Shown here piece by piece: positions 19,973 to 30,589 of a stretch of 64,000 bases of DNA. This DNA comes from Panopea generosa (taxonomy: Eukaryota; Mollusca; Bivalvia; Adapedonta; Hiatellidae). The stretch covers positions 67,787,618-67,851,617 of the forward strand of contig CM055905.1 of NCBI GenBank assembly GCA_029582155.1, read 5' to 3'. Position 1 is the stretch's first letter; the number at the start of each line of letters is the position of its first letter. The notes beneath the pieces were generated by a model. The model saw only the letters and a list, made by a program, of their open reading frames with translations, was not told the origin of the DNA and did not search any database. A program made the position numbers and the translations under genes.

Positions 19973-22900
19973 CTATCTGGGATGTAGTAGAGAATGTCTC
20001 AGCCTCAGTCTTCAAAACAACGGACTCTACCACAAAGTAAAGAAGCACTGCTCAAGTCTTACACTCTCCGTCTGAAGGAAGATGTCAAGTCTATGTTAGA
20101 GAACTTCACCAATATCATCAAACTTGCACGGGTAACTTAAGTACAAACTGACTGCACAGAAGTGTAGTATGCCTTTAAATTGTTTGTTTTAATATTTACA
20201 ACATAAATTTAGTGTAATTTTTAAGGGCAAACAGAGGATCAGTTCAGGGTTTTTTTTACCTAAATAAACAAAGAACGATATTCAGTGACTTCCCAATTAA
20301 AAAATCATGTTTTTTTCCTGAATTGAGGCAAAAAAAATTCCCAAAATGGAGAAAAAAATAGCACTGGATTTTTTGTTAAATTTTTTCGTACATTTACAGG
20401 ATAAAACACCAAACAGGAAGTATTATTGAACCGTAATATCTGATAATTATAGGTTAGAACATGATCTTAACAGTATAACACTTTATTTTCCAGTTTGCTA
20501 AACCCTTTAAAAAATCCCAATTTTCCTGCAATCACACTGTTTTTTCCCCAATCTTGAAAGCTTGGGCCTCTTCCAAATTTCCAGAAAAAAGGCTCTGCAG
20601 TTAACGTAAACATTCTTTCCCTAGGTGTAGAGAGCCCGCCATGCATGCAGAAGGTCCTGGATTCAATCCCTGGTCGGGTCATCATACAAAGACTTAGTAC
20701 TTGTAGCTTCTTACTCGGCGCTCAGTGTTTAGAGGATAGTTCTAGGTCTGGTCAGCAAGGTGTCAGTATAATGTGACCGGGTGGTATGTCATACCATGTG
20801 TCAGTGGCATGATACTAAAGTGTGACAGTGCTCAGAATACTGCCTCAAGTAGACACCGTCACAGTATAACTGAAACATTGTTGAAAGGAATGCTAAACAC
20901 CATACAACTACTACTATCCAGAAAGACTTCAAGCGTGACTTGTCTAAGACTCTTTAAGTTGTAAGAAGTAGTTTCACAATTGATGTAAATAAATAAATAA
21001 GTTTATATATAATTGCTTACTGTTCAATGGTCATGACAGAAAGCATCATTTTGCTGTTGACTTTGGCAAGTAGCTGAATTGTTCATCACTGCAGGTAGAA
21101 GAAGACAGCCAGGTGTCGAGGGCCACTCAAGCAGAACAGGACCAGTATGAGATGCAAGTGAGGGCCGCCAATATTGTAAGTTTATATACAGTTAAACTTA
21201 ACGACCACCCCACTATTACGGGCATTTATTTTAGGGATGGATTTTTTCCTTCTTTATTCAAAGGTTGTTACATCTGATAATATGGGCACCTCGCTAATCC
21301 AGTATAACAAATCTGTCCCGAGCACAATCTTTGTTCTATTTTCACACCCTTAATTACGGAAAAAATTAAATGCGTATAATTTGCTTTTTAAATATCAAAA
21401 TGCCAAAAATAACGTAATAATTTTATCTAAAATAGTTAGAAATATAATGTAATTATAAGGATTGAAAGCAGTTTAATGTTGCCGTGAAGCCCCTTCAGGC
21501 TTCACGAACATTAAACTGAACTTATGTTTTGCATCACCTTACGAAAACTAAAAATTTGGCCTTTAATCCTTAAAGCAACACATCCACGTTTGAACTTTTA
21601 AAAAAAAAAAATTTAATTGAGTTATGAGCACATTTCCCATACAAACATATGATCAATTAGCTGTATATGAGCATATAAACACAATCCCGAACAAAATGAT
21701 GGCCAAATTATAATGCGTGACTAACACTTTATAAAACAAGCGTGTAACTCACCCGAGTAAAAAAAATTTGTCAAAATGACTTTCAAGGCAGGTAAAGTAC
21801 ACTACGCACTAAAACGTGAAGTTTTTTAATACGACTCGCATAATTCAATTTGAAGCCAAGTTGGAATCCTCGGCAATTTAAAAATAATTTATAAAGCGTT
21901 TGTCACGCTTTATAATTTGGACATCTTTTTTTATAATTCTAAAGCGTTCTGGATAGTATTTGTTAGCACATATACAGCTCACTGACCATATATTTATGTA
22001 TGGGAAATGTGCTCACAACTCAATTGAAAAACTTTTTAAAAAAGTTTAAACGTGGATGTGTTGCTTTAATTGTTTGAATATTTAGTATCTCTTTTATGCC
22101 ACCAAGCAGTTAAGCTAACCACTCTTTCCTAGGATCCTGTAATGCTAACCAGCACTTGAGCACACCCTATTTCAAATAAATGATAACTTTCCCACTTGAT
22201 TCAGCTGTGAGAGACAAATGACAGAAGAGATTCATTCATATATCAATCCTCACAGAGACTGGCCTGTCAGGGATTCGAACGCACAACCCCTAAATTGATA
22301 GTCGCTTCCTCTGCAGACTGAGGCAACTAGGCGAGGCCTATATTGTAAGCCCGGGAACTAGTTATTATCACTACAATGTTATTATCAGTCGTATTTCTTT
22401 ATTGCCAAGAAAGGTTAAGGTTCACCTAGCACTGTTCCTAATAAGCATGTCAATGTCATTATAGGGTCATCCTAGACAAAGTCAACTAGAGCATTTCCCT
22501 ATCAACGCTGAGGATTTAGATATGGTCAAAACAAACTGTTTGTGAGAATGGTACTCAACTTGGTTCAGTGTATACTGTATACATCTGGAGGTTTATCCAC
22601 CGATAAAACTAGCTACCATGCATAACTGAGATGTGTGAACCCATTATAAATTTCAGCTGATTGTAAACTTTCAAAAGCTACAGGAGTTATTGTTAGTAAA
22701 ATGTATAAGCATAGAGCAAAGGCATTCATTTCATATAAACACACTTTTAGTTTTTATCAAAACTACAATAGGCCATAATGAATTAATTGCTAGAATATCC
22801 ACCCCCCAATTTTCATGCCACCCTGACCCTTTTTATTGTCATGAAAATAAATAAATAAATAACTTTGAATTGTCTAGAAAAAGAATACTCTGTGTTATCA

Positions 22901-23407
22901 TTTATACAGTGAAACTGTCTTAGAAGCCAGACAAGGAAAGAAACAAAAGTTACTTTTTAAGACAGGTTGTTGCTTACTATAGGTTAATAAACTCTGAAAG
23001 CATAGAAATGGGAAATAGTAAATGTGACAGCTTAAGAAGCCACATTTGCTATTACCTATTTCGATGCTTTCAGAGCAAATTAACCTGTATTAAGCAACAG
23101 CCTGTTTTAAAAGGCCTCTTTCGCTCATTCCCTTGTCTGGCTGCTTAAGACAGGTTTTACTGTATTACAATATCTAATCTATTTCCAGGTAAGAGCTGGC
23201 GAATCTCTAATGAAACTTGTTTCCGATTTGAAAATCTTCCTCATATTAAACGACTTCCCGTCAGTGAACGAGTCGATCTCAAACAAGACGCAGCTATACA
23301 AACACATGCAGAACGAGCTGGACGCCAAATTACTGAGTTTACGAGACGAGTTGGCAAACGATTTGTACGAACTTGAGGACGAATATTATTCTTCGGTGCA
23401 TAAGTAA
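19973..23407 (+). CDS. MED22: Mediator subunit 22 (Surfeit locus protein 5), three coding exons
   Basis: Head-module subunit of Mediator, the co-activator linking transcription factors to RNA polymerase II in the nucleus. Coding exons: 19,994-20,131 (ATG after an acceptor at 19,971-19,972, starting [20 protein letters not shown]), 21,095-21,175 ([20 protein letters not shown]) and 23,189-23,407 ([19 protein letters not shown], stop TAA). The total is 145 residues, mostly helical as expected, with the conserved [14 protein letters not shown] segment at about residues 24-37. That is close to the shorter human isoform (about 140 residues). An acceptor ahead of the ATG implies a 5'UTR exon further up. 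Intron 2 is filled with MITEs. Divergent from RPL7A, as in the vertebrate Surfeit locus. Confidence 0.96.
20600..20925 (+). mobile_element. tRNA-derived SINE (family C) in MED22 intron 1
   Basis: Partial head (GAAGGTCCTGGATTCAATCCC, a B-box form), then the family body CTCAGTGTTTAGAGGATAGTT and CAGTATAATGTGACCGGG, and the 3' end ATTGTTGAAAGGAATGCTAAAC. A fuller copy lies at 51,538-51,846. Confidence 0.8.
21469..21518. repeat. Near-perfect 50-nt hairpin in MED22 intron 2
   Basis: Arms CAGTTTAATGTT...CGTGAAGCC and GGCTTCACG...AACATTAAACTG pair over 21 bp with a 2-nt bulge (GC) and a 6-nt loop CCTTCA. The length is like a miRNA precursor stem, but a decayed palindromic transposon end is equally possible. 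Confidence 0.7.
21570..22069. mobile_element. MITE with long inverted repeats flanked by TTAA
   Basis: Left arm from TTAAAGCAACACATCCACGT through ATTTCCCATACA is repeated in inverse at the right end (TATGGGAAATGTGCTCA...GTGGATGTGTTGCTTTAA), giving roughly 70-bp arms around a 350-bp core. TTAA borders suggest a piggyBac-type partner. Confidence 0.8.
22090..22330 (-). mobile_element. tRNA-derived SINE (family B), diverged, MED22 intron 2
   Basis: On the minus strand a B-box-like GCGTTCGAATCCC lies within 70 bases of the head, and the body matches family B (CAAGTGGGAAAGTTATCA). Several indels. Confidence 0.7.
22905..23164. mobile_element. MITE family TACAGTCAAACCTGT, 25 bp before MED22 exon 3
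   Basis: The ends TACAGTGAAACTGTC and GGTTTTACTGTA are inverted repeats. The body carries the family words CTTAAGAAGCCACATTTGC and GGAAATAGTAAATG. It ends 24 bases before the exon 3 start, so it lies in the polypyrimidine and branch-point zone. Confidence 0.8.
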
Positions 23408-23640
23408 ATTGTAACAGATAGCAATATTAAGTAAGAGAAGTAGCTTCATAGTTCAAAAGTGCTCAAGTAAAGGTATAAAGAATCATTCGAAAATTAAATG
23501 TAAAATTCAGTAAAGGATTTCATAAATGATCATTTCATATACCTGCTACATTTACTTAAAAAGGTTACGGAGAATTCATTCATTTTAAGTATTAAGAATA
23601 CTGATTTTGTTTCGGGTAAACCACTGAACATTTAATTACA

Positions 23641-24051
23641 ATGCAGTCAATAATCAAAGAATTGCGCTCTCTGAAACAAGAGGAGATGACCATGGTGAAC
23701 TTGGCATCCAAAATCAGCGATCAGCTCAACAGGTTAAAGGTAGAGGAGCTGGCATTGCAAAATCTTGTCAGGATTCAAAATGAAGATGAGGAGAAACAGG
23801 CAGAAAGTGACGGCGTAAGTGACGGACCTGATGGTTCACCCGATGCTGGTAAGACAGACGAAATGGAGCTGATGGATTACAGGGAGCCGCAAAATATTGT
23901 TCCACTTGACTTGGTTGTTAATCATCATAACAAAGAGCATGATTGGGGGATAAAAGAGGAGGAGGAAGAAGAAGAAGAAGATGAGTATGAAGATATGGAT
24001 GACAATGGAGTGCATGATGATATTGAACAGTTTGTAAAACAGCTGTCCTGA
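23641..24051 (+). CDS. SNAPC5: snRNA-activating protein complex subunit 5 (SNAP19), intronless
   Basis: Small subunit of SNAPc, the complex that binds the proximal sequence element of snRNA promoters for RNA polymerases II and III. The 136-residue frame has an N-terminal coiled coil (about residues 1-45) with the family signature DQLNRLKVEELALQ at 27-40, which matches vertebrate SNAPC5 nearly exactly, then a polar linker and a run of about ten acidic residues near 106-118, also a family trait. Human SNAPC5 is about 98 residues; this one is longer in the linker. The ATG lies 233 bp after the MED22 stop on the same strand, with no AATAAA between them (an ATTAAA is present near 23,494). The last ~18 residues come from a unit that is then repeated downstream. 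Confidence 0.87.
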   Translation: MQSIIKELRSLKQEEMTMVNLASKISDQLNRLKVEELALQNLVRIQNEDEEKQAESDGVSDGPDGSPDAGKTDEMELMDYREPQNIVPLDLVVNHHNKEHDWGIKEEEEEEEEDEYEDMDDNGVHDDIEQFVKQLS

Positions 24052-24282
24052 TATTTGTGAACTGGACTTTGATGACAATGGAGTGCATGGTGATATTGAA
24101 CAGTTTGTAAAACAGCTATCCTGATATTTGTGAACTGGACTTTGATGACAATGGAGTGCATGGTGATATTGAACAGTTTGTAAAACAGCTGTCCTGATAG
24201 TGAAATAAACTTGGATGAAAATGGAGTGCATGATAATATTGAACAGCTTGTAAAACCGCTGTCCTAATAGTGAAATGAACTT
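23998..24282 (+). repeat. 70-73-bp tandem repeat formed from the 3' end of SNAPC5
   Basis: Copies start at 23,998 (coding), 24,071, 24,144 and 24,214, with a fifth at 25,513-25,590 beyond an inserted transposon. Each contains GATGACAATGGAGTGCATG and the frame for IEQFVKQLS followed by TGA or TAA. Only the first is translated; the rest form the 3'UTR. Copy 4 supplies an AATAAA at 24,204-24,209 just upstream of it. Confidence 0.92.
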
Positions 24283-25512
24283 CAGTGTTTTCTCCAGAGC
24301 GCGTTTCTTGCGTTTTTGACGCAATTAAATCTCATTTGACACAATCAAGTTTGTTCAGTGCGTCCACGATGACGCAACCTTAAAAATACAGGAATTCAAA
24401 TTACGCATGCTGGTTTCAGAGTTATTTTTACAATGCAAGCTGTTTTGGTAGAACACGTGGTCTGATTCAAGGAAACCCCGGTCATGCGGCTCTACTTAGT
24501 TACGTAAACGCTTTAATTCGCTATTAACGCTATATTGATGCAATCGCATAGACGATTATGATCACATACATAATTTTCCGCGAAGCAATATTATAGTTTG
24601 AAGACAAACTTGTTAAAACAAACGTATGCTGCAACAATAGCACTGATATATACCCAGTTTTAGGTTGTTTGTATATATATATATAAAGATGAAATGTTGA
24701 AATTGTGAAACTTTTCAAGAATGTTGTTTGAAATGTACGGACAATACTCTATCTGAAAACCTTTTTATTTTGTTTTCTATAAGGTATCGAGATGCGCATG
24801 CGTGACATTTTAATACCAGTTTAAACATAGGCCAGTCCATGTTTGTACGGCGGTATTCCCGACGCCGTTTATGTTTCTTTAACGGATGTTTTAAAGGTTA
24901 TGGAAAAAAGAAAATAAACTTTTCGAAAATTATATTCATTTTGAAAAATGACTAATTAAATAAAGTAACCATTAAAATGTTTTTATATTAAGGTAACATT
25001 ACTCTAAAATGAGTAGCTATAAGCCAGAAGAGAAATGGTTTTGGGAAAAAGAAAACAACAAAGTTTTGTTTTCCAAAGAGTATAATGCTTAGTAATGGTA
25101 AACGTGAAGCTCAGCTGAAATATAAAATGTTGAAATAATTTAGTGTTTTTCATTATAATTAGGGTCACGGTGACCAAGCTGAGGCCATAACATTTGAAAA
25201 GTTAATGGCCCTGTGGCCATGATCATAAAAACAACTTGTTTCTAGTTGTTGTAACTTGTTGCCAGAAGTGAAACATTTGTTTGAAGTTAAATTGTTTTGA
25301 ATTTTTTTAACTTGCAGTTTTGATTGAGAAATTTGTGTGAAACAGGAATTAAAACTGTTTCAGTAAATTATGTATTTTTACCACCATTAATTCAAGTTGA
25401 TTAAATTTAAAACTACTCAACTGATGACCCCAAAATTTTGAAAATGACCCCCAGATTTTAAGTTAGTGGGTCATGAATGACCCCTGAAAAATTGGAGCTG
25501 GAGAAAACACTG
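24283..25512. mobile_element. DNA transposon with CAGTGTTTTCTCCAG ends in the SNAPC5 tail array
   Basis: The perfect 15-bp inverted ends CAGTGTTTTCTCCAG and CTGGAGAAAACACTG, with GAGC/GAGCT-like extension, bound 1,230 bp. Both sides carry GAACTT (24,277-24,282 and 25,513-25,518) as target duplication. It separates repeat copies 4 and 5. No transposase frame seen. The CAG...CTG ends recall hAT, but 6 bp rather than 8 bp are duplicated. Confidence 0.88.
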
Positions 25513-25839
25513 GAACTTGGATGAAAATTGAATGCACAATGATGTTGAACAGTTTGTAGAACAGTTGTTCTGATAGCGACATTTGTGTTTATTTCGCTGT
25601 CTGACTTGGTACTTTGTGGAGTCATTGTAAAAATTTCCTCAAAAAACTTTTTTTATTACATACAATTGTATGCTAGTTTACATGGAGATTAATTAATAGA
25701 CATTCATTTTAAGTGGATAATGCTAGTAATGAACAATATGTCAAACAATAGAATTTTTGAAATACAAGAGAATGATACTTTATGTTTTGATATTTTGAAT
25801 TGGCTTATATTAAAAAATGGTATATACGACATGTCTATT

Positions 25840-26885
25840 GTTAGCTCGTCTTTTTGAGAGAAAAAAGAAGAGCGATTGTTAGCACTCTGGTGTTGGCGTT
25901 GTTGTCTTTTCTATTTTTCAGAACAAACTACTTTTGTCATAGTGACTAAACTTCAAAAATATATTTATTTATATGCAAACAATATATATATATATATGTT
26001 TTCATACTTTAAGCTCTAAACGGTAGGATAAAGATTTTTGTTTAGCTCGGGTTTAGATTTTTTGTTCTTTTTTTTAATCTACCCGTATTTTGTTTTTCTG
26101 TAATAGTATTGATTCTGTAAATGGACCACCATCATATTAAAAAAATTTACATCACTGACCATGACCTACTTAATGGATTAAACTCAAAATATTTTTTACA
26201 ATATTAACATGTCAATATTTATCCGATTTAGCTAGTTCAAAAAACGCAGAATTTGTAGTTAAAACTATAATCTCAAGAGTTATGGTCATTGAATCTACAT
26301 TGTTTGATGTTGTGTGCAGTATAGCACTGGCAATTTTGATAGGATCCTCATTAAACATAAACAGTAGTAATATATAACCATAATATCTCAGAAAAGTGCT
26401 TGTACTGTCAAAATTGGAAAAATTAATGTTGATAGTTGTGACCCTTGAATAATGAAAAGATGGGCGAACACTAGCACATGCAGTTTGAATTTGATCTTCA
26501 CCAAACTTGCTTATAGCTGCATAACCGTAATATCTTGAGACAAGTTTTTTAAACTTACCAAATTGGAATTTTTGTCCAAGTTACAACCCTTTAATCATCA
26601 AAACTTGTATTGTTTGATGTAACGTGCACTTTAGCATCCGCAGTTTTCATTAATTTTGTTCTTCATCAAAGTTTCACAGTAGTTATATGTATATAATATC
26701 TTGGCTGACGAACTTGTCCGATGTATGGCCTTTGACTTATCTGAAATTGCCGTCTTTGGCAGTCTCCTCTGCAACAGGTGAACGATTTAGAGCCAAATGT
26801 GGCGCTTCCGTTTTTAATGTGTTTTTTATATATATAAAATGTGTGAAATGTAAAAAACGTATCTTATGTCGAGATCTGCAATTTT
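25840..26885. repeat. Old dispersed repeat, class unknown
   Basis: Starts near GTTAGCTCGTCTTTTTGAGAG and shows internally repeating phrases (ATATCTTGAG, CATAATATCTCAG, TTTGATGT about every 150-200 bases). No protein relic was found. Probably a decayed mobile element. Confidence 0.4.
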
Positions 26886-27059
26886 AACCGAACTTGATAA
26901 TGGTGTAGACGCCATTCATTACTTATGATATAATCATCCTCACATATCCAAATAAACTACAAGTGAAAGAAAAATCAACATATTTTTATTTTTATTATTG
27001 TGTTTATTTCATATTTAAGTGACCTTGATGTGGCTAAGTGAATAAGTGATTTGCATTAC

Positions 27060-27215
27060 CATTTTTTTAATGGGGTTTAATGCCATTTTCAACACACTTT
27101 AGGTTATATACGACATATTCAGTTTAATTGTTGGAGGAAGACATCGGAATGAATCTTAAGAAGTACTACCATACTTCTGCAAGTATTGAGCACAATATGA
27201 CCTGACCAGTCGGTT
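27060..27215 (-). mobile_element. tRNA-derived SINE (family A), 3' part only
   Basis: Contains the family tail (AATGGGGTTTAATGCCATTT, reading as the 3' end on the minus strand) and TTGGAGGAAGACATCGGAATG. The tRNA-like head is missing. Confidence 0.7.
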
Positions 27216-27315
27216 ATCTAAAGAGCAGTTGGCTTAACAGACCGTTAAATGGTATTTATTTATTATGAAAGGTTGCACACATAGTTAAAGTAATTCTTTT
27301 CTTGAAACTTTTGAA

Positions 27316-28145
27316 CTCGTTTGGTTCTGGGTAAGAATCAATCTCTGCAGAGGGGTAGGAATCATCCAAACGGGTGCCATGTTCATTTTATCATTTATGT
27401 GTGGTTCCAGGGAGTCATATAAATGGCAAAAATAGGATCACTGTGGCTCATGCATGTCGTAAGAAGCGACAGTTTGAGTAATACAATAGACATGCTGAAA
27501 CTGCAAGTATCAAGGTTCTAGGTTCATTCTGCATATTCATTTGTTGATTTTTTTCTATCTGTATGTCTCCATTGTTGTTGTTTTTAACATGTATAGTGAA
27601 CCTGGAATCTTCCTTGACGTTAAATAACCTACAATGTTTTGGTACACCGTAAAACCCCATTCCTTCTTGAAACTTTGGCAACAGTATCATTAATAATCTA
27701 TCATATATTTATACTCCACTTTATAAAAATGTAGCCCATGTGGTTCCGGCTAAGAATAGAATCACTGTCGATCTCTGCAGAGGGATAGGAATCTTCCGAA
27801 TGGGTGTCATGTTCATTTTATCATTTTTCGTCATGTTCACTATTGTGGTTAAATTATCAACCCCTGTGTGGTACCAGAGAGTCATGAGTGATGACAAGAA
27901 TAGGATCACTGTGGCTTATGCATGTAGTAAGAAGCTACAAATTGAGTAATATGATAGAATTTGCTGAAACTTTGCAGTTCTGCAGGTATCAAGGTTCTAG
28001 GTTCATTCTGCATATTCATTTGTTTACGTTTTTTTTTTTAATCTGTATGTTAATTTGTTGTTTTTGTACATGTAGAGTGAACCTGGAATCTTCCTTCCTG
28101 TTGGCATCGAATAACCTATAATGTGTTGGTACGCCGTAAAACCCT
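27316..28145. repeat. Two-copy direct duplication of about 430 bp
   Basis: Segments 27,316-27,660 and 27,740-28,145 share GATCTCTGCAGAGGGATAGG, GGTTCTAGGTTCATTCTGC and GTGAACCTGGAATCTTCCTT in the same order, with several indels. It reads like a dispersed element duplicated in tandem. No coding capacity is supported. Confidence 0.75.
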
Positions 28146-28629
28146 ATTCATTCATTCATTATAAAAATGCAAGTATTAGCATAACCTGCACACAGTAGTT
28201 GGTCTACATATCTCAACTGTGACTCCTGCTTCAACTTACATCCATTGAAAATGGGGAAAAACTAATATTTCATGATGTATTAATCTTTTAGCACGTTTAT
28301 CAAAAGTTTAATGTTGATCTTTTTCAAAAATGTAGTTTATTTAAGAATGTCAATATTTGTGCCAGATGTTCAGCCTGTATGATTTTTATTGGTTACAATT
28401 GGGCATGCAAGATAGAGATAAACTTGTGAAAACACTTTCCATTCATAAATAAATATTGAAGCCCAAACAAGTCCTCATGGCATCAAACAGATATGTAAAC
28501 AAAGTTCTGATGCCGGAACTACCTTGCAGAATGGGACTAAATTAGCAGGTTTGCATTGCATTTGGTCTGCTTATTATACCCAGCATTCAATGTAAGATTG
28601 CCACAGAGCTGGAAACCAGTATTCCAACA

Positions 28630-29730
28630 AAATGGTAGTCAAATGCGATAGTGTTCGCTTTCTCCAAACCGGAAGTAGAGTAAACCAGTCCATGGTGTTT
28701 GGTATGAGTATTGTATCAAATCGTGATATGACAGTAATGTTAAATCAAGACGAAACTTTCATACCTTGTTTTTCAATTTTATTCCAACAATTTCATCACT
28801 TTAAAACACAAATTGAACAAATTAATTGCAGTCGACACATATCAACTAATAAAAATGGTAGCAGATCTGGCATAAAAAAAAATTTCATTCAATTTAAAAA
28901 AACTTGTTTTTTAAAGCGTTGTGTAACAGTATACTCTGCTGTACAGGGAGGAGTTTTGTTTATTGATCTTTTCTACAACTGGACATAATCAGTTTGAAAC
29001 AAATGATGATTGGAATAATAGATCATATACAAAATGAAACAACAAGAATGAAAAGTGCAAATATTTAAATAAATTATATTCTACATGTAAACAATATACT
29101 TGGGCGTGTGCACGTTTAGGTACTATTTAAAGCACAATATCATAGTCTGACAAAAATAACGCATTCATAAAAGAACAATTTATAAATCGGTATTCAAAGC
29201 ACAGTCAATAAAATGAACAACTATATTAAACAATCTTATAACAAATGTATATAAATTGACAAATTATAATATATACCATTAATGCACACATTAGTTTTTC
29301 TCAAGCTTTAAAGTTAAAAAAACAATTTATTTTTTATTAATTAATCTATTGTACAAAAAAAGACTTCTTTAAAATAACACATTAAATGCATTTTTTGCAA
29401 CATCCTGTCGTCTTCAAAAATACGATAGTTGCAAAGAAAGTTAATAATTTCCTCGCTGGAGAGTTTTTAATTAATTTATTAATTTAGTTTTCAAACAATA
29501 TCTCTTTGATATGATAAATTCAAGTACAGGAATTTAGATCACACACGATGATACTACGATTAAGACAAAACAGTCCTACATGTATCTTATCAGCTGATAT
29601 AATCAATCGATACAAAAACAATTTTAAATTAATCTCCAAATTTTTTATATTGGGAAGTCTAAATCAACTTTTATGTGACACCTGATTTTGTAACATAAAA
29701 ATGTAAAAAAAAATTACAAATAGCTAAAGT
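28630..29730. other. Intergenic stretch with no supported gene
   Basis: A 118-codon plus-strand open frame (28,632-28,988) has no recognisable domain, no repeats and no splice context. The rest is very AT-rich. I see no RNA gene or mobile element here. Confidence 0.5.
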
Positions 29731-29734
29731 GAAT

Positions 29735-30245
29735 GTACACAAGTCCTGTGGAATCATGCAATTTTACATATTGTATACATCACAAAATCCAGTGTTGTTT
29801 CTCACAAATACTGTGTGGTATCGCATACCTCCAGTTTAATATCACAAATAATCATGATAAAGCAAGTTTGGTTTCACACAAATACAGTAATATACTATTG
29901 TACACATCCAGTTTGGTTTCACAAAAAAAAATACCTCCAGTTTTGTATCACAAAAAATAGTGATACCTCCAGTTTGGTATCACAAACAAATAGTGGTACC
30001 TCCAGATTGATATCACAAAAAATGGTGATACTTCCAGTTTAGTATTACAAAAAGTAGTTTGATATCGCACACATCCATTTTGGTATTACAAAGTAGTGAT
30101 AATTCCTGTTTGGTATCACAAAAAATATTGTGTGATATCGCAAACATCCAGTTTGATATAAAAAAATACAACGTGATATCACAAACATCCAGTTTGGTAT
30201 TATAAAATAGTGATAGCTCCCATTTGGTATTACAAAAACTGTTAT
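29735..30245. repeat. Minisatellite, ~32-40-bp unit downstream of the STKLD1-like gene
   Basis: About thirteen degenerate copies of CCTCCAGTTTGGTATCACAAA with variable spacers such as AAATAGTGATA. It ends about 345 bp before the stop codon side of the minus-strand gene. Confidence 0.85.
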
Positions 30246-30589
30246 TGCTACTATTGTTTTAAACGTTTTTCAGGATTAGAATTACGATAATAGATAAACT
30301 CTCCATCAAAAACTTCTACTTAATACTTGGAGGTAGCAGCACCATTCAAAATGGGTTAAAAAATACTGAAAAGAAAAATAAGTATAAAGTACCAATATTA
30401 AAGGCCTTTGTAGAAGTTTTTTAAAACTGGATATAAAGTTGTTTTTTCACTTAATATGTATGCACACATTAAAAAACACCATTGGTTTTATCACAAAATC
30501 ACAAAAACTTTCTAAGTTCGAATGAATGGGAAAGAAAGTTCAAATTTACAATTGGCTTAAATTATACAAAGACTCATATGGGAGCGTAA

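Noticed and set aside
23836-24324. 162-codon minus-strand frame opposite SNAPC5
   Set aside because: It is antisense to the SNAPC5 end and its tandem copies, and mirrors their repeats.
28632-28988. 118-codon plus-strand frame
   Set aside because: No domain, no family resemblance and no promoter or splice support; chance length is plausible in this composition.
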